From positions 22,018,396 through 22,082,395 of the forward strand of contig OW204005.1 of assembly GCA_934047225.1 (NCBI GenBank): a stretch of 64,000 nt of DNA. The letters are read 5' to 3'. Position 1 is the stretch's first letter. Every line of letters starts with the position of its first letter. This document shows positions 12,401 through 21,373 of the stretch, piece by piece. The position numbers and the translations under genes are program-made. The stretch comes from Ypsolopha sequella (taxonomy: Eukaryota > Arthropoda > Insecta > Lepidoptera > Ypsolophidae). The notes beneath the pieces are model-generated. The model had not been told where the DNA came from and did not search any database. It saw only the letters and a program-made list of their open reading frames with translations.

Positions 12401-15400
12401 AACGTTAAAAATATTTTTAAATTCGTGTTGGATGTGTTATAATTATGAATTAGGGATATTTCAGATAGATAATATCTATCTGTCCGGTGGGCTGACTGTT
12501 CGGGGAAAGCGCATGGCATTCATGATCGCGGGGAGAATTAGAGAAGGCGTACAGTTCGCGTCAACAAGGTAGGTGGACATCAGTTGCACTATCCCTTCGT
12601 CGACCCTTGAAAAGCCAATCTATGATAATATCCAGATCGCACCAATATCGGCCAGTGCATCAATTTACCCCGGGGGATCAATTCGTCTCGGGCTGCAATT
12701 TATCTCAGGCCCCATTTTAGCTATTTACCCAGGGCACCAATTACCCTGGGATCTTATTTACCCCGGGCAGCAATTTACCCATTACCCGGTGAGCTTTTTT
12801 ACCCCTTGTGCATTTTTACCTCAGGCACCTATTTACACTGGGAATATATTTACCTCAGCCACCTATTTACCCGGGTTTAAACTTACCCCGGGTATCAACT
12901 TACCCCCACTTCTCTCCGAAGTATAGAGTGCGGCGATTGGTCGTTTGACAGGATAGCAGACGTCGCTGCTGGAGAGCAGGGCTGCAGCTGGTTTCTTCAC
13001 GGTGAGGGTCGCTCCGTACGGGTAGATGAAGTTGGGGGTCGCTGGCTCTTCTCTGGGGATTACATGTGGAACAAAAGGTCTTTACGGAATAATGACAGAA
13101 CTGCAACTGTAAAAAAGAGGTAACTCAACTTTTACATTCACTACTCTCTTAAATACTCTTAATAATATTTTTAAACTGGTAAGAAGGGCGTGGAGTACTT
13201 TGAGGTACAGTATATATACTATTTCGAAATCAATTTTCATCAGACTCGGCCTAGTACTTTCTGAGCAATATGTACTGCGGACAAACAGACAGAAAGAAAG
13301 AAGGAAAGAAAATTTAACTTATTTGCCACAAAACTAAATACTTACAATAAGTTACAAAAATAAATTACCCTATTTGTGGGCAAAATGGAGAAATCTCAGC
13401 ATTTGCTGTAAGTTGAAGGCAACGTTACAGCGCTGGTTTTCAGATTACCCCATCTCACTAAGCTTAACAAAAATATTGCAGGTAGGAGGAACACAAAAAA
13501 TACAAGAAAAATAATACAATAATAAAATGATAAATAACCGAAAAAAAAGTAATTATTATATTATAATAATTATATAGACAGTGGCGTAAACTGAGATACA
13601 ACCCCTGATTAGTTCTAATAACCCCGGCGCACCCTGGATAGTTAGATCAAGCCTGACTGACAATCTTTTCACTTCAACTGGCTACGGCCGTGGTTTGTCA
13701 CACTCATGACCAGTTCCGTCTTTTCCATAAGGGCACCGGAGACACTAGCCTTGGGCCCCCGGTTTCACGGGGCCTCAGAGTGCCAACATTTCAAATGATA
13801 ATTTCCCTATATTTACACTAAATAAAGCAGATATAAACAATATGTACAAATACATAGAAATAAAATAGCCACATCTATTTGAGGTTTTCGTTCGAACGGT
13901 TTTGCAACAATTTGTCTTTGCACAATTTAAGCTCATATTATTTACAGTACCATCAATTTTCATCAAATATAACCAGCAAAACACACCACACCGATGTTTT
14001 CATCAAAATAGCCCCTCAAACTCAGTGTGCCCCAGGACGGCCCTGCTCATGACGACACCGTGCCGCCAAGCGACACGTCGTGTTCCGGCGTGACGTCGTG
14101 AGTACCCGTACCTAAGTGGTCAAAGTGATACCTCCACTTTTTAGGTACTTTCTGGGCAAGCGCTTTCGTCCTCTGCTTGAGAGCTGTCCTCTTACTCTCC
14201 CCCGAATAACTTAGGGGTGGTATGCGAGCAAGATGGTCCTCCACAGTCGAGCCCAGAATAACTTAGGGGTGGTATGCGAGCAAGATGGTCCTCCACATTC
14301 GAGCCCAGAATCGGCTCTACCACCTGAAAATTATTGTAATAAAGAAGTAAATCCTCACAAATAATCATCAGACTCGCTGGAGTAGTTGGGCATCTTCATC
14401 AGTAACTTCAGGAAGCCTCTGTTCAGGATCCCGCTGGAGATGTGGCACTCTTTTGGGTGATAGTATTTGTGATACTTCGCTCGCACCACGCAGTCTGGAA
14501 GTTAGCAGTTGTGTTTTTATCCCTTTGCAATGGCAGGTGTAAAATGTAAAAGCTAAATGTAAGCTATATGTAAAAAAAAATGTTGTCTACAAAAAGTGAC
14601 TTAAAAACCGGCCAAGTGCGAGCCGGACTCGCGCACGAAGGGTTCCGTACCATTATCTATAAAAACGGCAAAAAAAATCACGTTTATGGGAGCCCCCTTA
14701 AATATTTATTTTATTCTGTTTTTTAGTATTTGTTGTTATAGCGGCAACAGAAATACATCATCTGTGAAAATTTCAACTATCTATCACGGTTCATGAGATA
14801 CAGCCTGGTGATAGACGGACAGACAGACGGACAGCGGAGTCTTAGTAATAGGGTCCCGTTGGCTACCCTTTGGGTACGGAACCCTAAAAAGCAGCGGCAG
14901 CTCAGTCGATTGGACGCCGGATTGTCCATCATTTTGTTCCTGCCGATGCGAATTGCCCCGTGTTTAGAGGGGACTAAAAGTTTGGCGCGATCTGTACTCG
15001 TTAACTTGTAAAGCCTACTTAGCTGTTATAGTTTTCCTTTTAATTTCGTTATGTATCTACTGCCGTGATTTTTTTCACGTCTCCAAATACAACCGTTTCG
15101 CTGTCAGAGGAGGGGACACTTGACTCTAACAAAAATAAACACTTTTAAGCTTAATATTTCGCAAACGAAACCCTGGATCGAAAAATGATATTCTCACACC
15201 CCCAATATTTTAAAATTACCTATTCAACGACACCCCACTAGGGGATAGACGAGAAAAAAAATCATCCCCACTTTACGTGTAGGGGAGGTACCCTAAAAAA
15301 AATCTTTTTCAACGTTTTACTGTATTACTTTATCGACGTGATAAATATTTATACCCATGCCAAATAACAGCTTTCTGGTACTAATAGTCTCTAAGCTAAG

Positions 15401-18262
15401 CCGCGGACAGACAGACATGGCGAAACTATAAGGGTTCCTTGTTGTTGACTACGGAACCCTAAAAAGGATATCCATGTAAAACCCACCATTATTAACAATA
15501 ATCCCGTACTCCTCCAGGAAGAAGTTGATGTTTGTATTCATCTTCTCCTCGCCTCCGTCAGACATGGCGACCAACACTGAGTCGCCTCTCTCTACCACCA
15601 TCTTCAGGCAGGCCAGCTCGTCATCTGTGAAGACGTTCTGCGGCCCTGATACCACCAGGATCCTCACGTCTTGTAAAGCGCTCTCTGATAATTCTTCCCG
15701 GTTGCTATAAATCATAGACGAATACAGCCTATACAGACTCCTCATAAAAGGCGACCGATTTCTATCCGAGCCAGCCAGATCTGACTGAACCAGCAGATAC
15801 AATTCGCCACTCCAAAATTATGTTTCGGTAGGCCAAACCAAAATGGCTTCTATATTCATTACGTTAGAGTCTTCGTCTTCGGGAAAGATAATTTTGTGGC
15901 GCTATACGTAAGATTGGAAGAGCCAATAGGATTGCAGTATCCCGTTTCGATTGTTGACAGAATTATTTTTACGCAAGATTTTGAACAATTGACGTCTTTC
16001 TGGGCTGTATTGTCTATGCTGTAAATTGTTTTGGATACATAGATAGAGGATAGAGGTGTCCCTAACAGGGGTCGATCAATAGTATATTTAGCTCAGTTTG
16101 TTGCTCAAACTAGCCACCAGAAAATTCTGGTAAAAATAGAAGTAATCAAATCAATCATATCTTCATTAAGGATTGTACCTAATTTCATTCTGTAAAACTC
16201 AATTCTCTCGAAAACGGAATTATGCGTTTGAAATGAAATCTTCACAAAAAATTATATCATTATTACTTACTTATCTACAACTGTAACTTTTTACTTTATT
16301 TTATGTTAGTTTTAACTTGGTGATTAGTATTTTTTGTTGTAACTTGCTGCTTTTTAACCGCCTGCGCTGCGCTGCGCCCTTTGCGCGAGCTGACGAACTA
16401 AAACTGATTGCCGTGCCGGGACGTGGGTGGCTGAGGATAGAAAAATGTGGCTTGCCCTCGGAAAGACCTAACCTCCAGCAGTAGACTGATATTGAAACTT
16501 TATCTATTAGAATACTTAGTAGGTATAGGGAGTAGATAGTGGTACAATGTAAAATTTATGCAAGATATTGGTACCGATTCGGTAAAGCACATCTTAACTT
16601 ATTTGACAGGACTAAACTTAATGTAAGCGTTCTGTCCTTGTCTTTTCGATAAAGAAAGATAAAGACAGGACGCTTAAAATAAGGTTAGTCCTGGTTATGC
16701 CGAATCGATACCATTGATGTCGATTAGGTGCGGCACGATTTAATTTATTTGACAGGATGTTGACAGGACTTAACTTAATTTAAGCGTTCAGTCTTTTTCT
16801 TTCTGTACCGAAAAGACAAGGGTAGAACCAACACCGTATAATAATAAGTTTATTTTTCTTACAGAAATTTTCTTACAGATTTATGAGTTCATAATTCCTG
16901 TAATTCAATAGCTATTTCAATTTGTCTGAAAGTTGATTTCAAGGTTTTACATCTACGTATTAAATTTAGTTTTTATTTTCAGTTTGATTATAAAAATAAA
17001 ATCTTCAAAAACAGTTCGTCCTAAATGCCATCCATTTCCATGATAAGATTCGTAATAATTTTTTACAGCTGACACTTTTCAAAAATGTAATTAATGTTGC
17101 TGTTAGCTTAATGTCGTCCGAGTCATACACATACGAAATGACAAAATTTGGATTTGTCATTCCTAAAAAAAATGCAAAAATGTTAGTACTGAAAATTGAA
17201 TTTCCTTCAAATTCTCTACAGGAAACAGCAATTTCATATGTAAAGACATAATATACACAGGTTTTAGTAGAACGCTTAGGTCAAAAATAATGTCCTGTCA
17301 AATTTTATATTAATAAAAAACTGTCATTTTGCTACTTTTCCACGAATCCGTCCCACTCGAACTGAGGGTTTTTTCGCATATGGAGTAACAGGGACGCTAA
17401 AACTTTTACATATCGCCTTAAATTGTGCACTCTCTTGCATTAAGACTGTACCTGAGCCTAGAGCATGACCAACTCCAGGCTATCTAGGAATCGTTTGAAA
17501 AAATTCGGACTCTCCTTGTATTGAAAAAATATATATTTGGTTTATTATTTTTTTCTCTAGGGATCTTACGTATAAACAATGTACTAAGATTTATACTTTT
17601 TTCAAAAAAAATGTTTTGCACCCTCTTTTTTTTGGTTTTCAAACGTTCGCTTCAAGAACGCGTTTAAGAGATCAACTTAATATTTTTTTTCATAAAATAG
17701 GTGTTAGAAATGTGAAGGTATATCACCTAAATCCAATATTTTTTTCCCTACAAAATATTTCAGTATTAGCTAAAAACACACCAATTTGTTGTTTCGCTGC
17801 GCGATCACTAGTATTACGCGTCCAAGAACAAGAGGCCAAAGAGCCAACATATTAATCGCCTCTATGAAAAGCAAATAAAGTCTTTGCCATTAGACTTATT
17901 GTGCTGGACGGGTAATAAAAAAAGTTGCTAGGGTATGCCATCCTCTTAATAAATGATTGTTTCTATTTTATAGCTTACCTGCTATTATCCTATTCCGTAG
18001 AAGTTAAATCGTGCTTCACCGAATCGATACCATTATGCATAGACTTAGGATTCGCTGATTCTAAATCTATGCCATTATGTGTCTGTTTATTCTGAGGTTT
18101 AACTCCTTGGTGACATAAAAAAGGTAGAGAATGAAAACAAACTCACATCATAACCTTCCAAGTACCCTTCAGTTTTCTGTGTAGCAGCTTGTAAGATTCA
18201 TTTATCTTGAAAATCTCGTTTTTGGAGACGTCGAACAATATCGTATTTACTAGGGATTTCAT
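6302..18262 (-). CDS. IFT52: Intraflagellar transport protein 52 (complete gene, 9 coding exons)
   Basis: IFT52 is a core subunit of IFT complex B. It acts in cilia, where its N-terminal GIFT domain and C-terminal part hold together IFT88, IFT70 and IFT46 during anterograde transport. Coding exons on the minus strand are 18262-18147, 15704-15487, 14494-14359, 13052-12904, 12242-12094, 10323-10176, 8780-8677, 7754-7613 and 6477-6302. Every intron has GT..AG ends and every junction keeps frame, giving 445 residues (human protein 437, from memory of the family). Recognisable family blocks are NTNINFFLEEYGIIVNN, YHKYYHPKE, YPYGATLTVKKP, GSGHFFADQYL, VKHEPLRLIAPQFETPLP and PPPLELFDLDEAFSSE, plus the terminal LEYFVRECG block. 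The ATG is the first in frame; a TAG lies 12 nt upstream. A ciliary X-box lies about 90 bp upstream. Downstream neighbour of eya on the same strand. Confidence 0.95.
7613..7754 (-). CDS. IFT52: IFT52 coding exon 8
   Basis: Acceptor GTTCAG|, donor CAAG|GTACTT. Encodes VFPPTFREPPPPPLELFDL, then DEAFSSERSQLARLANKC and a divergent linker LQPANTRMGQ. The donor choice is supported because it leaves one base, matching the two bases at the start of exon 9. Confidence 0.9.
8368..8636 (+). mobile_element. CCCTAGGGC MITE, copy b (internal deletion)
   Basis: Same ends as copy a but lacks the middle segment with the TTTTCAATGC hairpin part. In IFT52 intron 7 next to exon 7. Confidence 0.8.
8677..8780 (-). 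CDS. IFT52: IFT52 coding exon 7
   Basis: Acceptor ATTTCAG|, donor GCT|GTAAGT. Encodes LYDALGVKHEPLRLIAPQ and FETPLPLLQLA, one of the most conserved IFT52 stretches. A MITE copy (8368-8635) lies about 40 bp past the donor. Confidence 0.94.
8948..9750. mobile_element. 803-bp foldback DNA element with 8-bp target duplication
   Basis: The element begins GAGGTAATCCAC and ends GTGGATTACCTC. CGTCAAAA occurs at 8940-8947 and 9751-9758. Inverted arms of about 190 bp (8948-9148 and 9555-9750) are themselves built from repeats of AGGTGCTCTTCGTGGA in both directions. The interior is AT-rich and non-coding. It lies in IFT52 intron 6. Confidence 0.85.
10176..10323 (-). CDS. IFT52: IFT52 coding exon 6
   Basis: Acceptor CCCTAG|, donor T|GTGAGT. 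Encodes INEYRTLGDTMFLS, a Pro-rich linker, then LFKWQLFSLNLA. This is the least conserved region of the family (compare DYxxLPDTAxLS and LFDxxxFxLD). The assignment rests on position, phase and these short matches. Confidence 0.82.
10625..10862 (+). repeat. Dispersed repeat, copy 1 (pair with 27895-28107)
   Basis: Both contain CGGCTACACTTTTGGTAAAA, AGATCTAGATACTGTTAATG and GACAGCGTTTGTATG in order and end at CTCTTAA. Confidence 0.7.
11233..11277. repeat. Short tandem repeat (CCGTTACCGTTT)n
   Basis: Three and a half copies of a 12-bp unit in IFT52 intron 5. Confidence 0.9.
11366..11712 (-). mobile_element. SINE-like / LINE-tail repeat, copy 2
   Basis: Reverse orientation of the 928-1270 repeat, with a CATC-type tail at the left and CTACCACCTG at the right. 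In IFT52 intron 5. Confidence 0.75.
12094..12242 (-). CDS. IFT52: IFT52 coding exon 5
   Basis: Acceptor TTCCAG|, donor GAT|GTGAGT. Encodes KLFVIGSGHFFADQYLE, then LVFNYLGGVSDLHLHPVDVED, which corresponds to the family's GSCHMFSDQYL and DIHLNQIDAED blocks. 149 nt, ending in phase 0. Confidence 0.93.
12660..12903 (-). repeat. Degenerate array of GGGTAA (splice-donor-like) repeats after IFT52 exon 4
   Basis: On the transcribed strand the first 240 bp of the intron carry 11 further GGTAA motifs, in loose units of about 15-25 bp (TTTACCCCGGG-like on the plus strand). One, GGG|GTAAGTT at 12887/12886, is the same as the true donor at 12904/12903. Confidence 0.75.
12904..13052 (-). CDS. IFT52: IFT52 coding exon 4
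   Basis: Acceptor CCCCAG| at 13054-13053, donor G|GTAAGT at 12904/12903. Encodes FIYPYGATLTVKKPAAALL, SSDVCYPVKRPIAALY and SERSGG, clear IFT52 signatures. The intron just past this donor is an array of further GGTAA motifs, described separately. Confidence 0.93.
14178..14330 (-). mobile_element. SINE-like repeat, copy 3, with internal 52-bp tandem duplication
   Basis: Only the 5' part of the family remains. A 52-bp unit starting GAATAACTTAGGGGTGGTAT occurs at 14204 and again at 14256, one mismatch apart. About 30 bp from IFT52 exon 3. Confidence 0.75.
14359..14494 (-). CDS. IFT52: IFT52 coding exon 3
   Basis: Acceptor CTTCCAG|, donor TT|GTGAGG. Encodes VVRAKYHKYYHPKE, then a conserved SSGILNRG block and an acidic linker ending SSESDDYL. 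Its 136 nt are in frame with exons 2 and 4. Confidence 0.92.
14609..14890 (+). mobile_element. GGCCAAGTGCGAG interspersed repeat, copy 1
   Basis: Begins ACCGGCCAAGTGCGAGCCGG and ends GGTACGGAACCCTAAAAA, with a (GACA/GACG)n stretch inside. A dispersed repeat typical of Lepidoptera. In IFT52 intron 2. Confidence 0.75.
14930..15468 (+). mobile_element. Related repeat ending GGAACCCTAAAAAGG
   Basis: Matches 27290-27895 almost throughout (TTTAGAGGGGACTAAAAGTT, CACGTCTCCAAATACAACCG, CTAAGCCGCGGACAGACAGA). It reaches to within 20 bp of IFT52 exon 2. Confidence 0.75.
15487..15704 (-). CDS. IFT52: IFT52 coding exon 2
   Basis: Acceptor ATAG| at 15706-15705, donor G|GTGGGT at 15487/15486. Encodes the GIFT-domain core, with RILVVSGPQNVF, ERGDSVLVAMSDGGEE and the strongly conserved NTNINFFLEEYGIIVNN. 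Its 218 nt fit phase 2 in and phase 1 out, matching the neighbouring exons. Confidence 0.93.
16565..16718. mobile_element. Palindromic MITE, GGTACCGATTCGG ends
   Basis: GGTACCGATTCGGTAAAGCA at the left is mirrored by the ATGCCGAATCGATACC end at the right, and AGCGTTCTGTCCTTGTCTTT against AAAGACAGGACGCTT. A second half-copy lies at 16719-16830, with a matching end at about 18005-18046. Confidence 0.7.
17005..17256 (+). repeat. Dispersed repeat, copy 1 (pair with 41512-41753)
   Basis: TTCGTCCTAAATGCCATCCA, TTTTTTACAGCTGACACTTT and AAAAATGTTAGTACTGAAAA appear in the same order in both. Confidence 0.75.
17285..17417 (-). mobile_element. Partial family GGCGATA element
   Basis: Ends ACATATCGCC|TTAA at 17418-17421 and contains the reverse of the CCATATGCGAAAAAACCCTC core. 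Its far end is not clear. Confidence 0.6.
17444..17945 (+). mobile_element. TTAA-flanked 0.5-kb element, family G, copy 1
   Basis: TTAA at 17440-17443 and 17946-17949. Starts GACTGTACCTGAGCCTAGAG and ends GTATGCCATCCTC. Contains CAAACGTTCGCTTCAAGAAC and AAAGAGCCAACATA. In IFT52 intron 1. Confidence 0.8.
18147..18262 (-). CDS. IFT52: IFT52 coding exon 1
   Basis: Starts at ATG 18262-18260 and encodes 38 codons beginning MKSLVNTILFDVSKNEIF, matching the ILFxxxKxEIF start of IFT52 proteins. The donor is GAT|GTGAGT at 18147/18146, leaving two bases of a split Ile codon. An in-frame TAG 12 nt upstream supports this start. Confidence 0.9.
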
Positions 18263-18350
18263 TATTAACTTCTAATTCTACTCCTGTTTTATTTTTGAGA
18301 AACCGTAGTCAGTATTATTGCGAAGCCAAGTCGTAAATGTTTGTTGGAAC

Positions 18351-18365
18351 GGTTGCTAGGCAACC
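18351..18365. promoter_or_regulatory. X-box (RFX binding site) of IFT52
   Basis: GGTTGCTAGGCAACC is a perfect palindrome matching the RFX X-box consensus (GTTGCC-N-GGCAAC type). It lies about 90 bp upstream of the IFT52 ATG, the usual spacing for ciliary genes controlled by RFX/DAF-19. Binding itself is inferred. Confidence 0.88.
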
Positions 18366-18378
18366 AAACAAAGCTCTT

Positions 18379-18600
18379 AAGAGCCGGATTGCGAAAAACC
18401 CGCCTTTTTCTAATTATTAAGTTTCTGTTGGTGTCAGTGAATAAGAATTTCAAATTTTTTCAGGGTTTACAGAAACCAATGGAAACTTTGGGATGGCATC
18501 ATAAATGTTGTGTTGAATAATTATTGAGTGAATTTTGAATTTAATTTCTGTTTCGATTAATAAGAAATACGCGGGTTTTTCACAGTCCGGCTGCGAAACC
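18379..18600. mobile_element. Palindromic MITE at the IFT52 promoter
   Basis: AGCCGGATTGCGAAAAACCC at 18380 is mirrored by GGGTTTTTCACAGTCCGGCT ending near 18594 (two mismatches). The interior is AT-rich with no coding content. The left end is about 14 bp upstream of the X-box, so the insertion moved whatever lay upstream of the core ciliary promoter. Confidence 0.6.
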
Positions 18601-19560
18601 GCTCTCAAAGTTTCGGCACACAGAAAGCGAGGCTGTATCGGAGCGCGAGCGATAGCGTGTAAAACCTCTATCTGTCAGATATCCATACTTCGGCCGCCAT
18701 TTACAAAACTTTCTTTATTGGCACGGGTTATGTATAACTCTGTGATAGCATGCGTGTTGGCGGGCGAAATATAGACACCACACAGAAAGCACGGCGTAAC
18801 ACCATTTCTACAAGACATAATATCAACGAAAAGTGTTAAGAGTGTCGACTGTAACTGCAACACCCATTTTTCACAAACAATTTTTGTAGCCCAACGTGAC
18901 AAGTGGTGGCCAGTAGCCTAAGCATGAAAACATCTCCGTATAGTTGGGTTTGAAACTAAACTTAGGTTGCCATACGTAGCTGTTAGTTCCGCTACTGTCC
19001 GCTTGGAGCGGTTTCCCAGATTCCATACGATTTTGATGTAGTTTGAAACGCAACTATACGGATTACTTTTAGGGCATGCAGGGTTACCTCACCGTTTCCC
19101 TTCGTCGTTCAGCAAGTGGTCAGTTAACGAATACTATGCACGAAGTTCCAAAAAACTCATTGGTGTATGCTCAGACACCACTGCTACAAAACGGGCCGAA
19201 ATAACACGAGTTCAGTATAGTTTCAAATAATATATAATTTTATTTACAATTCAGATAATAAACTTTTCGTCGAATTTTATATTCTCAGAACAAGCTAAAA
19301 CTTTCAAGTCACTATAGATAAAATTATCACTAAAATATTTACATCTTTCAAATTGCCTAGTTGAATATAACTTGAAATATTGCTAAACTTTCATTCAAAA
19401 GTATATTTTTATAAATTTCAAAACTGTACTAAGTAAATTAATTTCGTAAAGAAATTACGCGGTAAGAGACAAAAATTATATAAAATATACTTGTGCTTAA
19501 AATTACAGGAACATTTAAGGAAAAGATAATTTTGAGGGCAGTTAGAAATTTTCAAAAACT

Positions 19561-20372
19561 TAGGCGTCGGTCACACGGCGAGCGGTCGAGTTCACCGTAA
19601 TATTATCTATGCGATGGCCAGTGGCGCCAACTTAGGGTAATTTACCCTAGATTTGGAGTAAAATAGTGCAGGGTAAATTTTAGGGTTTCAGGTGAATTTA
19701 CTTAGGGGTTTTTTGGTGTAATTATTTTATTTTAAGAGTATTTTTTGTTGGGTAAGAATTTTGTAGTAAAAAAATGAAACTTGCATCAGGACGACACAAA
19801 ATTTTATCTAACAAAATAAACGCCGCAACGCAATGCCAGTATTTCAATATATTTCATAATTGGATGGATAAATAAGTCACGTATCCAAATCGAACCATAC
19901 ACTAGATACTAGATCAATTATTATATCTGAATTAAAAGTACTTTGCATTGATGAAGCGTGGTAGAGATAGAAAAAAAATTATCGTTAGGTAATATTAGGG
20001 TGTGCGTTTATGTAAATAATTTATCTACTTGTGTCATTTATAGGTACTAGAAAGGGAATAAAACACTTTCCTGAGTTCAGTACCTAGTTATTAGGGTATT
20101 TTTTTCAAAATAATGCAAAACATGACCTGGCAACACTGGCGACGGTCCAGGCGAAAAGAAAGAAAAGAGCTTAATTTAAAAAACTACAGTATACTAAAAA
20201 ATGACATTTATAAACGAATTAGACATATTCTGTGGTTATGAAAAAGGAGTAAAGCTCAGCCTAATGCCTCAGCTAAAGCCACAGCGCTGGTGTTCTGCTG
20301 GAGAACTCTGGAGAACGCATGTTCTAAACGTTTGGAATTCTAGATCGCTCGCTGTGTGCCCGGCGCCTTATG
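19561..20372. mobile_element. Two nested DNA elements downstream of eya
   Basis: Outer ends TAGGCGTCGGTCACACGGCG and a mirrored CGCTGTGTGCCCGGCGCCTTA (imperfect). Within, GCCAGTGGCGCCAACTTAGG (19618) faces CCTGGCAACACTGGC (20128), marking a second insertion. Confidence 0.6.
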
Positions 20373-21191
20373 TTTAACCCAACTCAGATAAAAATAGAGC
20401 TATGTATTTAAGTTTCCGCTAAAATAAAAATAATTAAATCTGTACAATGTATAGAATATATAAAACTTAGTAATTAGGAATGGACTTGTAGAAAACTTTT
20501 TAACATTTCTACAACATAATATTTACAGAATTAGTTGTTTCTTAGACATTTTGAGCTAACTTTGAGCTTGTAAAACTAAAATATTCATGAAAATATAATT
20601 TGAAAACTTTCTTGCCAGTACAAAAACAAAGTCTCTGATAAAAAAAAATGGCTCCCAAAATATATCTTAAATCTAAGTATATTGAAATGTACTTTGTATA
20701 TTGGGGGCCATCGTAGTTCTATTTGACAGTTTTAGAATCCACAAAAGGTCCGGTAGATACCCTTGTCCTAGATTTTCGACCCTACCTCGAATTACGTTCT
20801 GGAGAAACAGTCCACGCGAAATTTCAAACTCGAGCTAAACATTTTGAGAAGAGTTCGACAAATAAAACAGGTTTTTACGGTCGAGAAAGCTAATTCAACA
20901 GACTGAGAATGAATAAACTCTAACCAGCTTTTACATACAATACAATTACTGATTTATTTTCGACCGTTCCTCTGAAAAATTGCGTTTTGAAGTGTAAAGT
21001 GTCTCAAGAAAGAGAATAATGCTCTATCGGGAAAATTTCCGGTGACCTTCTATTCGCCCTTAATTGTTTCAAGGGTGAAAAGTCGGTCAGCGCAATTTGA
21101 AAACTCAAGATAAAAAAACATGCCAAATTCCCACCGAAATACCACTCAGTTTTCCCTGTTCTATCGCAATATGTACCAGGGGCGCATGATT

Positions 21192-21373
21192 TCATAAGAA
21201 GCCCATATCGAGCGCGTTGTAAAGCGCGGCTATGTCTGAATGCGAGGATATTCTCCAGAACGGGTAATTCTTCGCTTTGGCGGCGGCCTCCTCGTCTTGC
21301 CCGTCGCCGATGACGACGTAAGTGCATCGTTCGCCGAAACGCTGTTTTATTTTCTCGAAGCATGTTTCTTTGC
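21192..21373 (-). CDS. eya: eya last exon with stop
   Basis: Acceptor TTCCAG|, stop TGA at 21194-21192. Encodes [39 protein letters not shown] and [27 protein letters not shown] is HAD motif IV, and the ending matches the Eya C-terminus. A MITE begins about 40 bp upstream of the acceptor. Confidence 0.97.

Larger units (their letters stand above)
18263..21191. other. IFT52 promoter and eya 3'-flank interval
   Basis: No host exon was found here. The right part (about 20400-21191), next to the eya stop codon, is AT-rich and unique-looking and is probably eya 3'UTR. The left part holds the X-box, a MITE and a repeat fragment shared with 29197-29310 (around 19065-19185). A nested DNA element fills 19561-20370. 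Confidence 0.6.
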
